In this document: in pieces, positions 1 to 9,600 of the stretch
Layout of the letters: every line of letters begins with the position of its first letter
Numbering within the stretch: the first letter of the stretch is position 1
Program-made: the position numbers and the translations under genes
Assembly: GCA_910586615.1 (NCBI GenBank)
Contig: CAJUJP010000006.1
Coordinates: 1 to 33,656, forward strand
Length of the DNA stretch: 33,656 nucleotides
Direction: 5' to 3'
Source: an uncultured Lachnospiraceae bacterium
GTDB taxonomy: Bacteria; Bacillota; Clostridia; Lachnospirales; Lachnospiraceae
The notes under the pieces: model-generated
The model's input: only the letters and a program-made list of their open reading frames with translations
Told to the model about the DNA's origin: nothing
The model's database searches: none

Positions 1-984
1 GAAATGGATGGTTTTGGCATTAATGAAGGTATCATCGTGATGGCGGCTACCAACCGGGTGGATATTCTGGATCCCGCTATTCTGCGTCCCGGCCGTTTTG
101 ACCGTAAGATTACGGTGGCGGCGCCGGATGTACGGGGCAGGGAAGATATTCTGAAAGTACATGCCCAGAATAAGCCGCTGGGGGATGATGTGGATCTGAC
201 CCAGATTGCCCAGACAACAGCAGGATTTACGGGAGCGGATCTGGAAAATCTTCTCAACGAGGCGGCCATCAATGCGGCAATGGATAAGAGAGTCTATGTA
301 AAGCAGGATGACATTAAGAGGGCGTTTGTCAAAGTAGGTATCGGTGCGGAGAAAAAGAGCCGTATCATTTCCGATAAAGAGAAAAGGATTACGGCCTATC
401 ATGAGGCAGGCCATGCGATCCTGTTCCATGTGCTTCCCGATGTAGGGCCTGTATATACGGTATCCATCATCCCTACGGGTCTGGGGGCAGCAGGCTATAC
501 CATGCCGCTTCCCGAAAAAGACGAGATGTTCCTGACAAAAGGAAAAATGCTGGAAGATATCATGGTATCTCTCGGCGGCCGTATTGCGGAAGAAATTATT
601 TTTGACGATATTACGACAGGTGCTTCCAGCGATATCAAGAAGGCCACGAAAGTTGCCCGCAGGATGGTTACCCGTTACGGAATGTCGGATCATATCGGTG
701 TGATTAACTATGACGATGATGATGATGAAGTATTTATCGGAAGGGATCTGGCTCATGCCAAGAACCATAGTGAGTCGATTTCCGGAGAGATTGACCGGGA
801 AGTGAAAGCCATCATTGACGATTGTTATAAGAAGGCGAAAGAGATTATACTGGCTCAGGAGGAAGTACTGCACAAATGTGCGAATCTGCTTCTTGAGAAA
901 GAAAAGATCAGTCGTGCGGAGTTTGAGGCGCTGTTTGACACCCAATATCCGCAGCCGGAGGATTGCGCATCGACCATGGCATAG
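1..984 (+). CDS. ftsH: ATP-dependent zinc metalloprotease FtsH (3' part, truncated by window edge)
   Basis: Membrane-anchored AAA+ protease that degrades membrane and soluble regulatory proteins. The reading frame is open from base 1, so the transmembrane segments and the Walker motifs lie outside the window. What remains starts in the AAA domain: the ATNRVD and RPGRFDR (second region of homology, arginine fingers) motifs are near the start, followed by the lid helices. The zinc site HEAGH is encoded at 400-414, and the downstream TTGASSDIKKAT segment carries the region of the third zinc ligand. The C-terminal tail is short and ends in a TAG. No sign of damage. Followed by about 295 non-coding bases with a strong terminator, so it is probably the last gene of its transcription unit. 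Confidence 0.97.
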   Translation, partial: EMDGFGINEGIIVMAATNRVDILDPAILRPGRFDRKITVAAPDVRGREDILKVHAQNKPLGDDVDLTQIAQTTAGFTGADLENLLNEAAINAAMDKRVYVKQDDIKRAFVKVGIGAEKKSRIISDKEKRITAYHEAGHAILFHVLPDVGPVYTVSIIPTGLGAAGYTMPLPEKDEMFLTKGKMLEDIMVSLGGRIAEEIIFDDITTGASSDIKKATKVARRMVTRYGMSDHIGVINYDDDDDEVFIGRDLAHAKNHSESISGEIDREVKAIIDDCYKKAKEIILAQEEVLHKCANLLLEKEKISRAEFEALFDTQYPQPEDCASTMA

Positions 985-1047
985 CCGAATTGTGAAAAAT
1001 GCACAAAAACACATGCAGGAAATTGTAATATTTGTGAATCCTTGGTA

Positions 1048-1076
1048 TTGTAGACATACGGGTGCTATGCTAATAT
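1048..1076 (+). promoter_or_regulatory. Possible sigma-A promoter inside the ftsH-amylase gap
   Basis: TTGTAG at 1048-1053, a 17-base spacer and TAATAT at 1071-1076. A transcript from here would start near 1083 and stop at the strong terminator at 1145-1176, without an obvious reading frame. It could drive a short RNA of about 95 nt, or be a chance match in AT-rich DNA. Confidence 0.25.
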
Positions 1077-1144
1077 ACTACTTGTAACCCCCAATACATT
1101 ATATAGTTTTTTGCTATACCCCATAAGAAAGAAATACCTTCTCT

Positions 1145-1176
1145 AAAAAAGACAGTTTTTCGGAACTGTCTTTTTT
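1145..1176 (+). terminator. Rho-independent terminator after ftsH
   Basis: Perfect 13-bp inverted repeat (AAAAAAGACAGTT / AACTGTCTTTTTT) with a 6-base loop TTTCGG. The right arm ends in six T residues, and the A-rich left arm would also let it work on the opposite strand. Confidence 0.9.
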
Positions 1177-1211
1177 ATGGTATAGGGGAAGAAAAGCCAC
1201 GGTAAAAAATC

Positions 1212-1240
1212 TTGAATATCCCCTTCATATAGTATAAAAT
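1212..1240 (+). promoter_or_regulatory. Probable sigma-A promoter of the GH13 amylase gene
   Basis: TTGAAT at 1212-1217, 17-base spacer, TAAAAT at 1235-1240. It sits between the ftsH terminator and the ribosome binding site GGAGGA at 1261-1266. Confidence 0.45.
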
Positions 1241-1278
1241 AACAGATAAGTATAGGTTTTGGAGGAAAGCATAACAGC

Positions 1279-3408
1279 ATGGATATCAGTCAATTTCAAA
1301 GAGCAGAAAAGAATCAGCAGTATATCGCTTCCATGAGACCGGTATTTAACAGGAAAGCGCTATTCTCGGATATGACGGAGGATTATGTATGTCCGCCGGA
1401 ACCCAGCGCCTATGAGGAAGTTATCATACATTTCCGGTCCGCACGAAATAACATTGACCGGGTATTTTTTGTGCACAAGGGACAGAAACATATCATGTTA
1501 AAGACGGAGACGGATGAATATTTTGATTATTATTCCATTTCCGTACAGCTGGAAAATGAGAAACTGGTTTATTATTTCGAAGTGCAGGCGGGTAAAATCG
1601 TCTGTTACTATGATTTGAGAGGTGTCTGCAAGGATATCAACGAATATTATCATTTCCGGCTCGTTCCGGGCTTTAAGACACCGGATTGGGCAAAAGGAGC
1701 GGTATTTTATCAGATTTATGTGGATCGATTCTGTAACGGGGATCCTTCCAATGACGTATTGACAGGTGAGTATCAGTATATCGGCGATAAGACTGTGAAG
1801 GTAGAGGACTGGAACAAATATCCGGCTACAATGGGTGTACGGGAGTTCTACGGCGGAGATCTGCAGGGCGTGCTGGATAAGATGGATTATCTGCAGGAAC
1901 TGGGCGTAGACGTGATCTATTTTAATCCTCTCTTCGTGTCTCCTTCCAACCATAAATATGATATTCAGGATTATGACTATATTGATCCTCATTTCGGAAA
2001 GATCGTTCATGATGAAGGAGAACTGCTGAGACCGGATCAAAGTGAGAACCGGTTTGCCACCAGATATATTGACAGAGTGTCCAATAAAGATAATCTGGAA
2101 GCAAGCAACGCTTTTTTTGCCGAGGTAGTCAAGGAAGCTCACAGACGGGGCATGAAGGTGATTCTGGATGGTGTGTTCAATCACTGTGGTTCTTTTAATA
2201 AATGGATGGACAGAGAGCGTATTTATGAAAATGCGCCGGGATATGAGAAGGGCGCTTATATAGAAAAAGAAAGCCCGTATCATGATTATTTCCAGTTCCA
2301 CGATGACCATAAGTGGCCTTACAACGGCTCTTATGATGGATGGTGGGGGCATGATACCCTTCCCAAGCTGAATTTTGAGAATTCCAGGCATCTGGTGGAT
2401 TATGTGCTGTATATTGCGAGAAAATGGGTTTCACCGCCGTATAATGTGGACGGGTGGAGACTGGATGTGGCGGCGGATCTGGGACATTCTGCCGAGTTTA
2501 ACCATAATTTCTGGAAGGAATTCCGCAAGACCGTGAAAATGGCCAATCCCGATGCCATCATACTGGCGGAGCACTATGGAAGTCCCAGAGACTGGCTGCA
2601 AGGAGATGAATGGGATACCGTCATGAATTATGATGCCTTTATGGAGCCGGTAACCTGGTTTTTGACGGGTATGCAGAAACACAGCGATGATTACAGGGAG
2701 GATCTCAGGGGTAATGCAGACAGCTTCTGGGGAGCCATGCGGCATCATGGAGCAAGTTTTACCACACCTTCGCTGCTGGTGGCCATGAACGAGTTGTCTA
2801 ACCATGATCATTCCCGTTTTCTGACCAGAACCAACAGGAGAGTGGGCAGAACGAATACATTAGGGCCGGAGGCGGCCAATGCAGGCATCAATAAAGCAGT
2901 ATTGAGGGAAGCGGTGGTGATTCAGATGACATGGCCCGGCGCGCCCACGATTTATTATGGTGACGAAGCAGGCGTGTGTGGTTTTACCGATCCGGACAAC
3001 AGACGGACCTATCCCTGGGGGCATGAGGATCAGGAACTGATCGCTTTTCATAAGGATATTATCAGGATCCATAAAGAGCATGAAGAATTTCTGCATGGCT
3101 CTCTTAAGTATATGGAAGCGGATTACAATGTGATTGGATATGGCAGGTTCACCAGACAAGGCCAGTCGGTAATTCTGGTGAACAACAACGACCATGAAAT
3201 CACAAAGCAGTTGACTGTATGGTATCTGGGCGTTCCGAAGGAATGCGTGATGAAACAGCTTATGCTGACCACGGCAGATGGATATACAACGGAGGAGAAG
3301 GAGTATACCGTTACCGCCGGTAAGATTACGGTGACTCTTCCGGCAACTTCCGCTGTTATTCTGCGGTATGAAGATGACAGTTTTATGAATTTTCTGCAGT
3401 TTGAGTGA
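1279..3408 (+). CDS. GH13 alpha-amylase / neopullulanase-type enzyme, cytoplasmic
   Basis: Retaining alpha-glucan hydrolase of family GH13, 709 aa. There is no signal peptide, so it likely acts on imported malto-oligosaccharides or cyclodextrins inside the cell. Residues 1-130 form an N-terminal beta-rich domain like that of neopullulanases and cyclomaltodextrinases. The (beta/alpha)8 barrel starts at WAKGAVFYQIYVDRF. Conserved regions are visible: DGVFNH (I), GWRLDVAADL with nucleophile D396 (II), ILAEHYG with acid/base E431 (III), and ELSNHDHS with D510 (IV). The LPKLNF signature near residue 360 is typical of the neopullulanase group. A C-terminal beta domain follows. GGAGGA lies 12 bases before the ATG. 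Monocistronic, with terminators on both sides. Exact specificity (maltogenic, pullulan or cyclodextrin) cannot be told from sequence alone. Confidence 0.92.
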   Translation: MDISQFQRAEKNQQYIASMRPVFNRKALFSDMTEDYVCPPEPSAYEEVIIHFRSARNNIDRVFFVHKGQKHIMLKTETDEYFDYYSISVQLENEKLVYYFEVQAGKIVCYYDLRGVCKDINEYYHFRLVPGFKTPDWAKGAVFYQIYVDRFCNGDPSNDVLTGEYQYIGDKTVKVEDWNKYPATMGVREFYGGDLQGVLDKMDYLQELGVDVIYFNPLFVSPSNHKYDIQDYDYIDPHFGKIVHDEGELLRPDQSENRFATRYIDRVSNKDNLEASNAFFAEVVKEAHRRGMKVILDGVFNHCGSFNKWMDRERIYENAPGYEKGAYIEKESPYHDYFQFHDDHKWPYNGSYDGWWGHDTLPKLNFENSRHLVDYVLYIARKWVSPPYNVDGWRLDVAADLGHSAEFNHNFWKEFRKTVKMANPDAIILAEHYGSPRDWLQGDEWDTVMNYDAFMEPVTWFLTGMQKHSDDYREDLRGNADSFWGAMRHHGASFTTPSLLVAMNELSNHDHSRFLTRTNRRVGRTNTLGPEAANAGINKAVLREAVVIQMTWPGAPTIYYGDEAGVCGFTDPDNRRTYPWGHEDQELIAFHKDIIRIHKEHEEFLHGSLKYMEADYNVIGYGRFTRQGQSVILVNNNDHEITKQLTVWYLGVPKECVMKQLMLTTADGYTTEEKEYTVTAGKITVTLPATSAVILRYEDDSFMNFLQFE

Positions 3409-3465
3409 TGCGGCATTCGTATAGGATCCGACCTGTGCGGAAAAATAAAGAGTTATATTTATTCA

Positions 3466-3505
3466 GAACCATTCTCTGAGAGAAGATCTTGGAGGATGGT
3501 TTTTT
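3466..3505 (+). terminator. Rho-independent terminator after the amylase gene
   Basis: Inverted repeat AACCATTCTC (3467-3476) / GAGGATGGTT (3492-3501) with one G-T wobble, followed by a T run to 3505. Confidence 0.75.
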
Positions 3506-3521
3506 GTATGCAAAAAATGAA

Positions 3522-3609
3522 TTTAGCTTAATTTAGCTAATATAAAATAAAAATTAGGCAATTAATATTTGTGAGATATAAACAAAAAATTACTTTTTAT
3601 TTAGCTAAA
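3522..3609 (+). repeat. TTTAGCT repeats in the mannanase upstream region
   Basis: Three copies of TTTAGCT: 3522-3528 and 3532-3538 (exactly 10 bases apart, one helical turn), then a fully palindromic TTTAGCTAAA at 3600-3609. The surrounding 190 bases are very AT-rich. Placement about 90-175 bases before the start codon suggests binding sites for a regulator not encoded nearby. A possible -10 (TACAAT) is at 3653-3658, without a convincing -35. Confidence 0.4.
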
Positions 3610-3695
3610 AAATCAATATATATGAAATGAAATTTGTGATAACGTAAATTTATACAATTTGTGTAGTGTCATTTTTAGAAGGGAGGAAGTAAGAG

Positions 3696-6600
3696 ATGGT
3701 GGTAGGAAAAGCAAGAAGAGCGTTCAAAAAAGGCCTGTCCATAGCATTAGCGGCGGCTATTATGGCTACTTCTGTTCCTCAGCTTTCTGTTACGGCCATG
3801 GCACAAGAAGAGGGAATGATTCTTCAGGAGGAGAATACGGAACAAACCACTTCAGAGGTGACAGAGCCGGACGATACAGAAGCGGAACAATCTCAAGACG
3901 AAGCATCTGAGGACAAGAATTCAGAAAATGAAGGGATTCAGGACGAGGATTCTTCACAGGACAATGCGGGGGATGAAAATTCCACCGGTGAAGACGTTAA
4001 GAATGAAGCCGGAGAGGATGGAACCGGCGATGATGAGACGACAGAGGACGATGTAAAAGTTCCTGATCAGACCGAAGACGAGGCGGAGGATGAAGCGGAT
4101 TCGGAAGAGGATGCTGACACCGAAGAAGATACTGAGGAGAACGGGGAAGAGAAGAAAAAGGACAAGCCTGTCGTAGAGCAGAAGAAACCTAAGGTGTATG
4201 ATGATGCTGCAGCCGGGGAGGATGAGGCTGAAGGTACACTGATCTATAAATGGGATTTTGAGTCTGCAAGTGTAGGTGATCATTCGAATGATGGATCAGA
4301 GAGTGTAGAACCGACCGGAACCGTAGTGAAATTGGGTGAAAATAATAAAGCTATGGAGTATGACGTAGCGCTGACCGGCGGCAGTGGCTGGGAAGATGCT
4401 TTTACTACGTCTTATGCTCTGCCGAATGCATATGAAACACCTGTCAAAGAAAAGCTGACAATGAGCTTTGACGTTTATTTTCCGGATGAGAATTCTGACA
4501 GTGAGGCGTCGGCAGCCAATATAAGCGATTTCGGAACTATGAAAGCACAGATTGTGCTTAATGAGGGAGACAACTGGACATGGCTTGCGTCGGATTCCTA
4601 TCCCGAAATAAATGTAAACAAATTAACAGCAAGTGACATTGAAGGATATAGTAAAGTAAATCTTTCTGTTGATATAACCGGCAATAAAGAAGAGGATAAG
4701 GCGTGGGATTTTACAGCGCTTACTTCGTTGAGAGCAGTTACCATTAAACTTGTGGGAGCTACGAGTACATATAGCGGTAAGCTTTATATTGACAATGTAA
4801 TATTAAAAGACACCTCTTCCAAAACTGAGGAACCTGGGCCTCAGCCGCCGGTTGATCCTGTTGATAAAAATGTGATCTTCAGGGCTGACTTCGATGATCT
4901 GGAAAGTCTTGACGGTGTTTTAACAGAAAATATTGAAAATGCAAAGTTTGAGCTTGCGGAGTTTGCAGCCGGCAACAAAGCGGTGAAGTATACGGTTGAC
5001 TTACCCGGAACGGGAACATGGGAAGAAATTTTTAAACCAGAAATCAAATTACCTGCTCCTTATACGAAACCTGTTAAGGGTAAAATGACTATGAGTTATG
5101 ACGTATATCTTCCTTCAAGTGTAACCACGTTCAGCTCTCAGGCGCAGGCGGCTTTTAAGTGTGGTGAGAGTCAGGCATGGATTTCCCAGGATTCATATCC
5201 GGCGTACACACAGGCTGATTTTGAAGAAGATGCAGCAGTAACAGGATTCAAGAAAATCCATGTGGCAATCGATCTTGATCATCTTAAGAATGGAAGCGAT
5301 GATTATCCTCTTGATCAGTTTACGCCGCTTCATGCAGTAATTCCTTGCTTTGTTGGAGTAAGTACTGCTTATAAAGGCGATGTATATCTGGACAATATTG
5401 AGCTCACGATCGAAGAAGGATCGGGCGACGAAGAAGATCCGCCTTTGGAAGGTGAACTGATCTATCAGAATAATTTTGATGAAGTGACAGATTTAGGAGC
5501 AATTCTGGATGGTGCAGATAAATCAGGTGCATCTCTGGAAATACTTGCAGAGGGTAATAAAGCAGTGAAATATTCTGCTAAGTTAACCGGAACAAATTGG
5601 GAAAATATATTCCAGGCGCAGTTTAATCTTCCCGAGGCTTACAGTGAAGCCATTACAGAGAAGGTAGTAATGAGCTATGACGTATATTTCCCTGCAGAAA
5701 AAGTAGGAACCGGTTTTGACAGTTTTAAAGCGCAGGGAGTCTTAAAGAGCGGAGCAGACTGGACATGGATTTCCGGAAAGCAGATACCTGTGTTTACGCA
5801 GGCGGAGTTGAAAGAAGATGCAGCAGTACCGGGATATAAGAAGATTCATGTAAAAATGGATATAGCCGATTTTGAGGCAGATGGTAAGCCCTGTGAACTG
5901 GATCAGGTTACACCGATCATGGCGGTTCTTCCGTGTTTTGCGGGATCCGGCAGTACTTATGAGGGCGAATTATATCTGGATAATCTGGAAGTGCGGGCAG
6001 TAAGTAAATCCGGTGAGGAGAATCCGCCGTCAGTCGAGAAAGAACTGATCTATGAGAATGATTTCAATGCAGAGACGGACGAAAGCTTTGTGGGAGCCAA
6101 TGACGGAGAACCGGTTCCTGCGCTTGCAGAGCTTGCGGCCGGCAATAAAGCCATTAAGTATACGGTGGATTTGACAGGTACTACAAGCTGGGCGACAATT
6201 TTTAAGGCACAGATCAATCTGCCCCAGGCATACACGAAACCGATCAGTGATAAGGTTGTCATGAGCTATGACGTATATTTTCCGGAGACAAGTGTTACGG
6301 AGAATTTCAAGACAATCAAAGCACAGGCCGCATTGAAAGTCGGTGAGGGCTGGACGTGGATTGACCAGAAGTCCTGGCCGGCAATTACGGCTGATACATT
6401 GACTGACAGTGATGTAGACGGTTATAAGAAATTCCATGTGGAGATTGATATGGATAATTTCCAGACATGGGACGGTTCGGCTAATGTAGATTATCCTTTT
6501 GCGGATATTACGCCGATCCAGACGGTAATTCCCTGTCTTGGCGGTGACGTCAGCGGATACGTAGGCGATGTATATCTGGATAACTTAAAAGTCTGGGCAG

Positions 6601-9600
6601 TAAATGAAACAGAAGAGATTCCTGATGTGGAAGGCGATCTTGTTCTGGATCTGGATGTATCGGCATGGAAGGTTTCGCCGGGTTATCAGTATACCGGTGA
6701 AAGCAAACTTGAAAACAAGACAGTTGGCGATAAGAAATTCCTGGTGGCTGCGGTAGACTTTTCCAAAGATGCAGACAAAGGATGGAGTGAGCCGAAGTTT
6801 GATTATGCTCATGCTGAAGTAGTACCGAGCTTAAAGGGATATAATGCTTTTATAGCGGATGTATATTATAAACCGGCGAATAAAACAGCGGGAAGTCTGG
6901 GACATAAGTTATTTGCCAAATCACCGACTACAGATAAGGAGACCATTAACGACGATACTGCGCTGCCTGCAGGAGAACCGGTAGAAATTGCCGGGCTGGA
7001 AGGTTATTATAAGGCAGAGTTCGTATTGGAAAAGAAATATGAAGGAGCTTTCCAGAATCTGACTTTCAGTATTGTAGGTAAGAACACGGATTATGCAGGC
7101 GATATTTATTTTGATAATATGCGGTTTACAAAGCTTACTACACCAGAGATCTACGTTGATTCCACGATTCTTCCGAATAAGGGTCCGGGAATCCAGGTTG
7201 TTGATGAAGGAAGAAGTATTCAGACAGCAAGTGGACAAAAAGTTGCTATTGCAGAGAGCGTAGCGCTGGTTGATGCAAAGGCAATTGATGCAACAAAGAA
7301 TCTGTATGCATATTTAAAGGCAGTAGGTGAGTCTGACAGCGTGATCTTCGGACATCAGAATGATACTCACCATAAGGCAGGAAGCTTAGGTGAAAGCTTC
7401 TCATCATCTGATACCAAGGATGTGACAGGAAGCATTGCCGGTGTTGTCGGTATTGATACCCTGTCTCTGACAGGCAATGAGGCATCCTCCTGGGATACAC
7501 CGGAAGCAGACAGAATTGCGAAAGTTGCAGAAATTACAAAAGAGGCGGCAGGAGAAGGTGCAATCGTTACATTATCTGCACATATGCCGAACTTCGGTCT
7601 GATCGACAAGAGAGTAAAAGCCTATGGAGAGGCGAATGGAACAGAGACTGACGGTGAAAAAGTTGGTTACTGGACCGTCAACGGTGAGAAGCAGTATAAC
7701 TTTTCCGGTTATACGCCGGGAACGACCGATGGCAATATCGTATCAAGAATCATGCCGGGACAGGATCTGAATTATCTTTATACAGATTATCTGGATATGA
7801 TCGCAGATTACGCCAAGGCTGTAGAAGGAGACGGTATTACCATCCTGTTCAGACCTTTCCATGAGAATACAGGAAGCTGGTTCTGGTGGGGCGCGGCATT
7901 CTGTGATGAACAGGCATACATCAATCTGTTCCGTTATACGGTGGATTATCTGAAAGAAACCAGGAACGTACACAATATGCTCTATGTATACGGACCGGGC
8001 AGTGAAGCGGCTAATGTGGCTGAATACGGTGCAAGATATCCGGGCGATGCATATGTGGATATGATCGGATACGATATGTATCATCAGACACCCACTCAGG
8101 CAAACGAACCGGGCTATCTGGCAAGCGTTAAAAAGCAGAACGGCATTTTAAGAGATTTTGCAGAAAAACATAATAAATTATATGCCATTACAGAGACAGG
8201 TGTGGCTGATAAAGACAAGTCAGGCATGGATATTGCGTTAAAGCGCAGTGGGAATGAGGTGCCGGACTGGTACATGCAGCTGCTTGATGAGATCAGCGAG
8301 GACGGCGGCATCAGCTATTTCCTTGTATGGGCTAATTTCAGTGAAAACGGAAGCTTCTATCTTCCTTATGTGGTAGAGAAGAAGGAGAACGGTATTCTTT
8401 ACGGGCATGAAATGCTGGATGAATTCATTAAATTCTATAATGATGAAAGAAGCGTTTTTGCGACAGATATGAACAGCGGGTTCAAGAAAGTCAAAGGTGT
8501 TGTCAATACCACACAGGAAACACAGGTGTCCGGTTATTTCACAGCGCCTCAGTCGGGAGACAGACTTTTGCCCAGTGAGGGAAATACAGGAAATACGCGT
8601 ATTGCGGCTAAAATTTCAGGGATTAATCCTGGGGAAGAAGGTCTCAGCGTAGAGTTTGTTGTTTCATCAGAGTTTGACGAGGTAGTTCTGAAAGCAGAAT
8701 ATAATGAGCAGACGGCTGTCTGGGAAGCAAGTCTGAAAGACAGCGTACTGATCGGTATGGGCGAGGCTATGGGAACGATCTCCCTGTATGTGAAAGGTAA
8801 CAAAATTTCAGAGATCACTGCCAGGTTCAACATGGTTGAGCAGGAACAGAATGATATGATACCTGAGGATTTCGAGGGTTATAACGGAAACAGCCAGCAG
8901 CTGGGCATTGCATGGGCTACAAATAAGGCTTCCGGCAGTGAGATTTCCCTGTCTTTGACAAATGATCCGGATAAGGTATTTGGCGGAGACTACGGCTTAC
9001 AGATGGATGTTACATTGGCGGACGCAGATGCATGGGCAGGCGCCACCAAGAGCTTTGTGGCTGATTGGAGTGCGGGCAATGCGCTTGAATTCTATGCAGT
9101 GCCGGAAATGTTTGGACAGAAAGTCGTGGTACAGGTCACGGCAGGTAATCAGGTATTTGAAATTTATCTGCAGGAATATGCAGGCTATACGGATAATGCA
9201 GCAAAGGGTTATCCCGTAAAAGTAACGATTCCTTTCAGTGCATTTATCGGAAGAGATAACAAAGACGCAAAATTTGATCCTGCAGCGGTTCAGAGTATCG
9301 GTCTGTGGTGTAATGCGATCGCAAAAGAGGGAGTGACATTCCCGTTAAAGACAACTTTGTATTATGATGAGTTGAAGATTGTCACCACTGATAAGACCAC
9401 AGTAGACATCGAAGGTACGATCAAGGAAGGCATCTGGTTTAAGGAGATCCCTGATCAGGTTTATACCGGAAAAGCGATCAAACCTGAGGTACAGGTGTAT
9501 GATGATGCAAAATTACTGACACCGAAGAAGGATTATGCGGTAACGTATAAGAATAATACCAAGGCAGGACAGGCGGATATTATTATTAAAGGTAAAGGGA

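Noticed and set aside
2047..2054. AACCGGTT cores inside genes (also near 5709, 6109 and 11882)
   Set aside because: They lie in coding sequence without the flanking symmetry of the intergenic operators, so are probably chance; the 8-base core alone is not enough to call a site.
1498..2391. 297-codon minus-strand frame inside the amylase gene
   Set aside because: Mirror frame of a GH13 coding region, with no ribosome binding site or recognisable domain.
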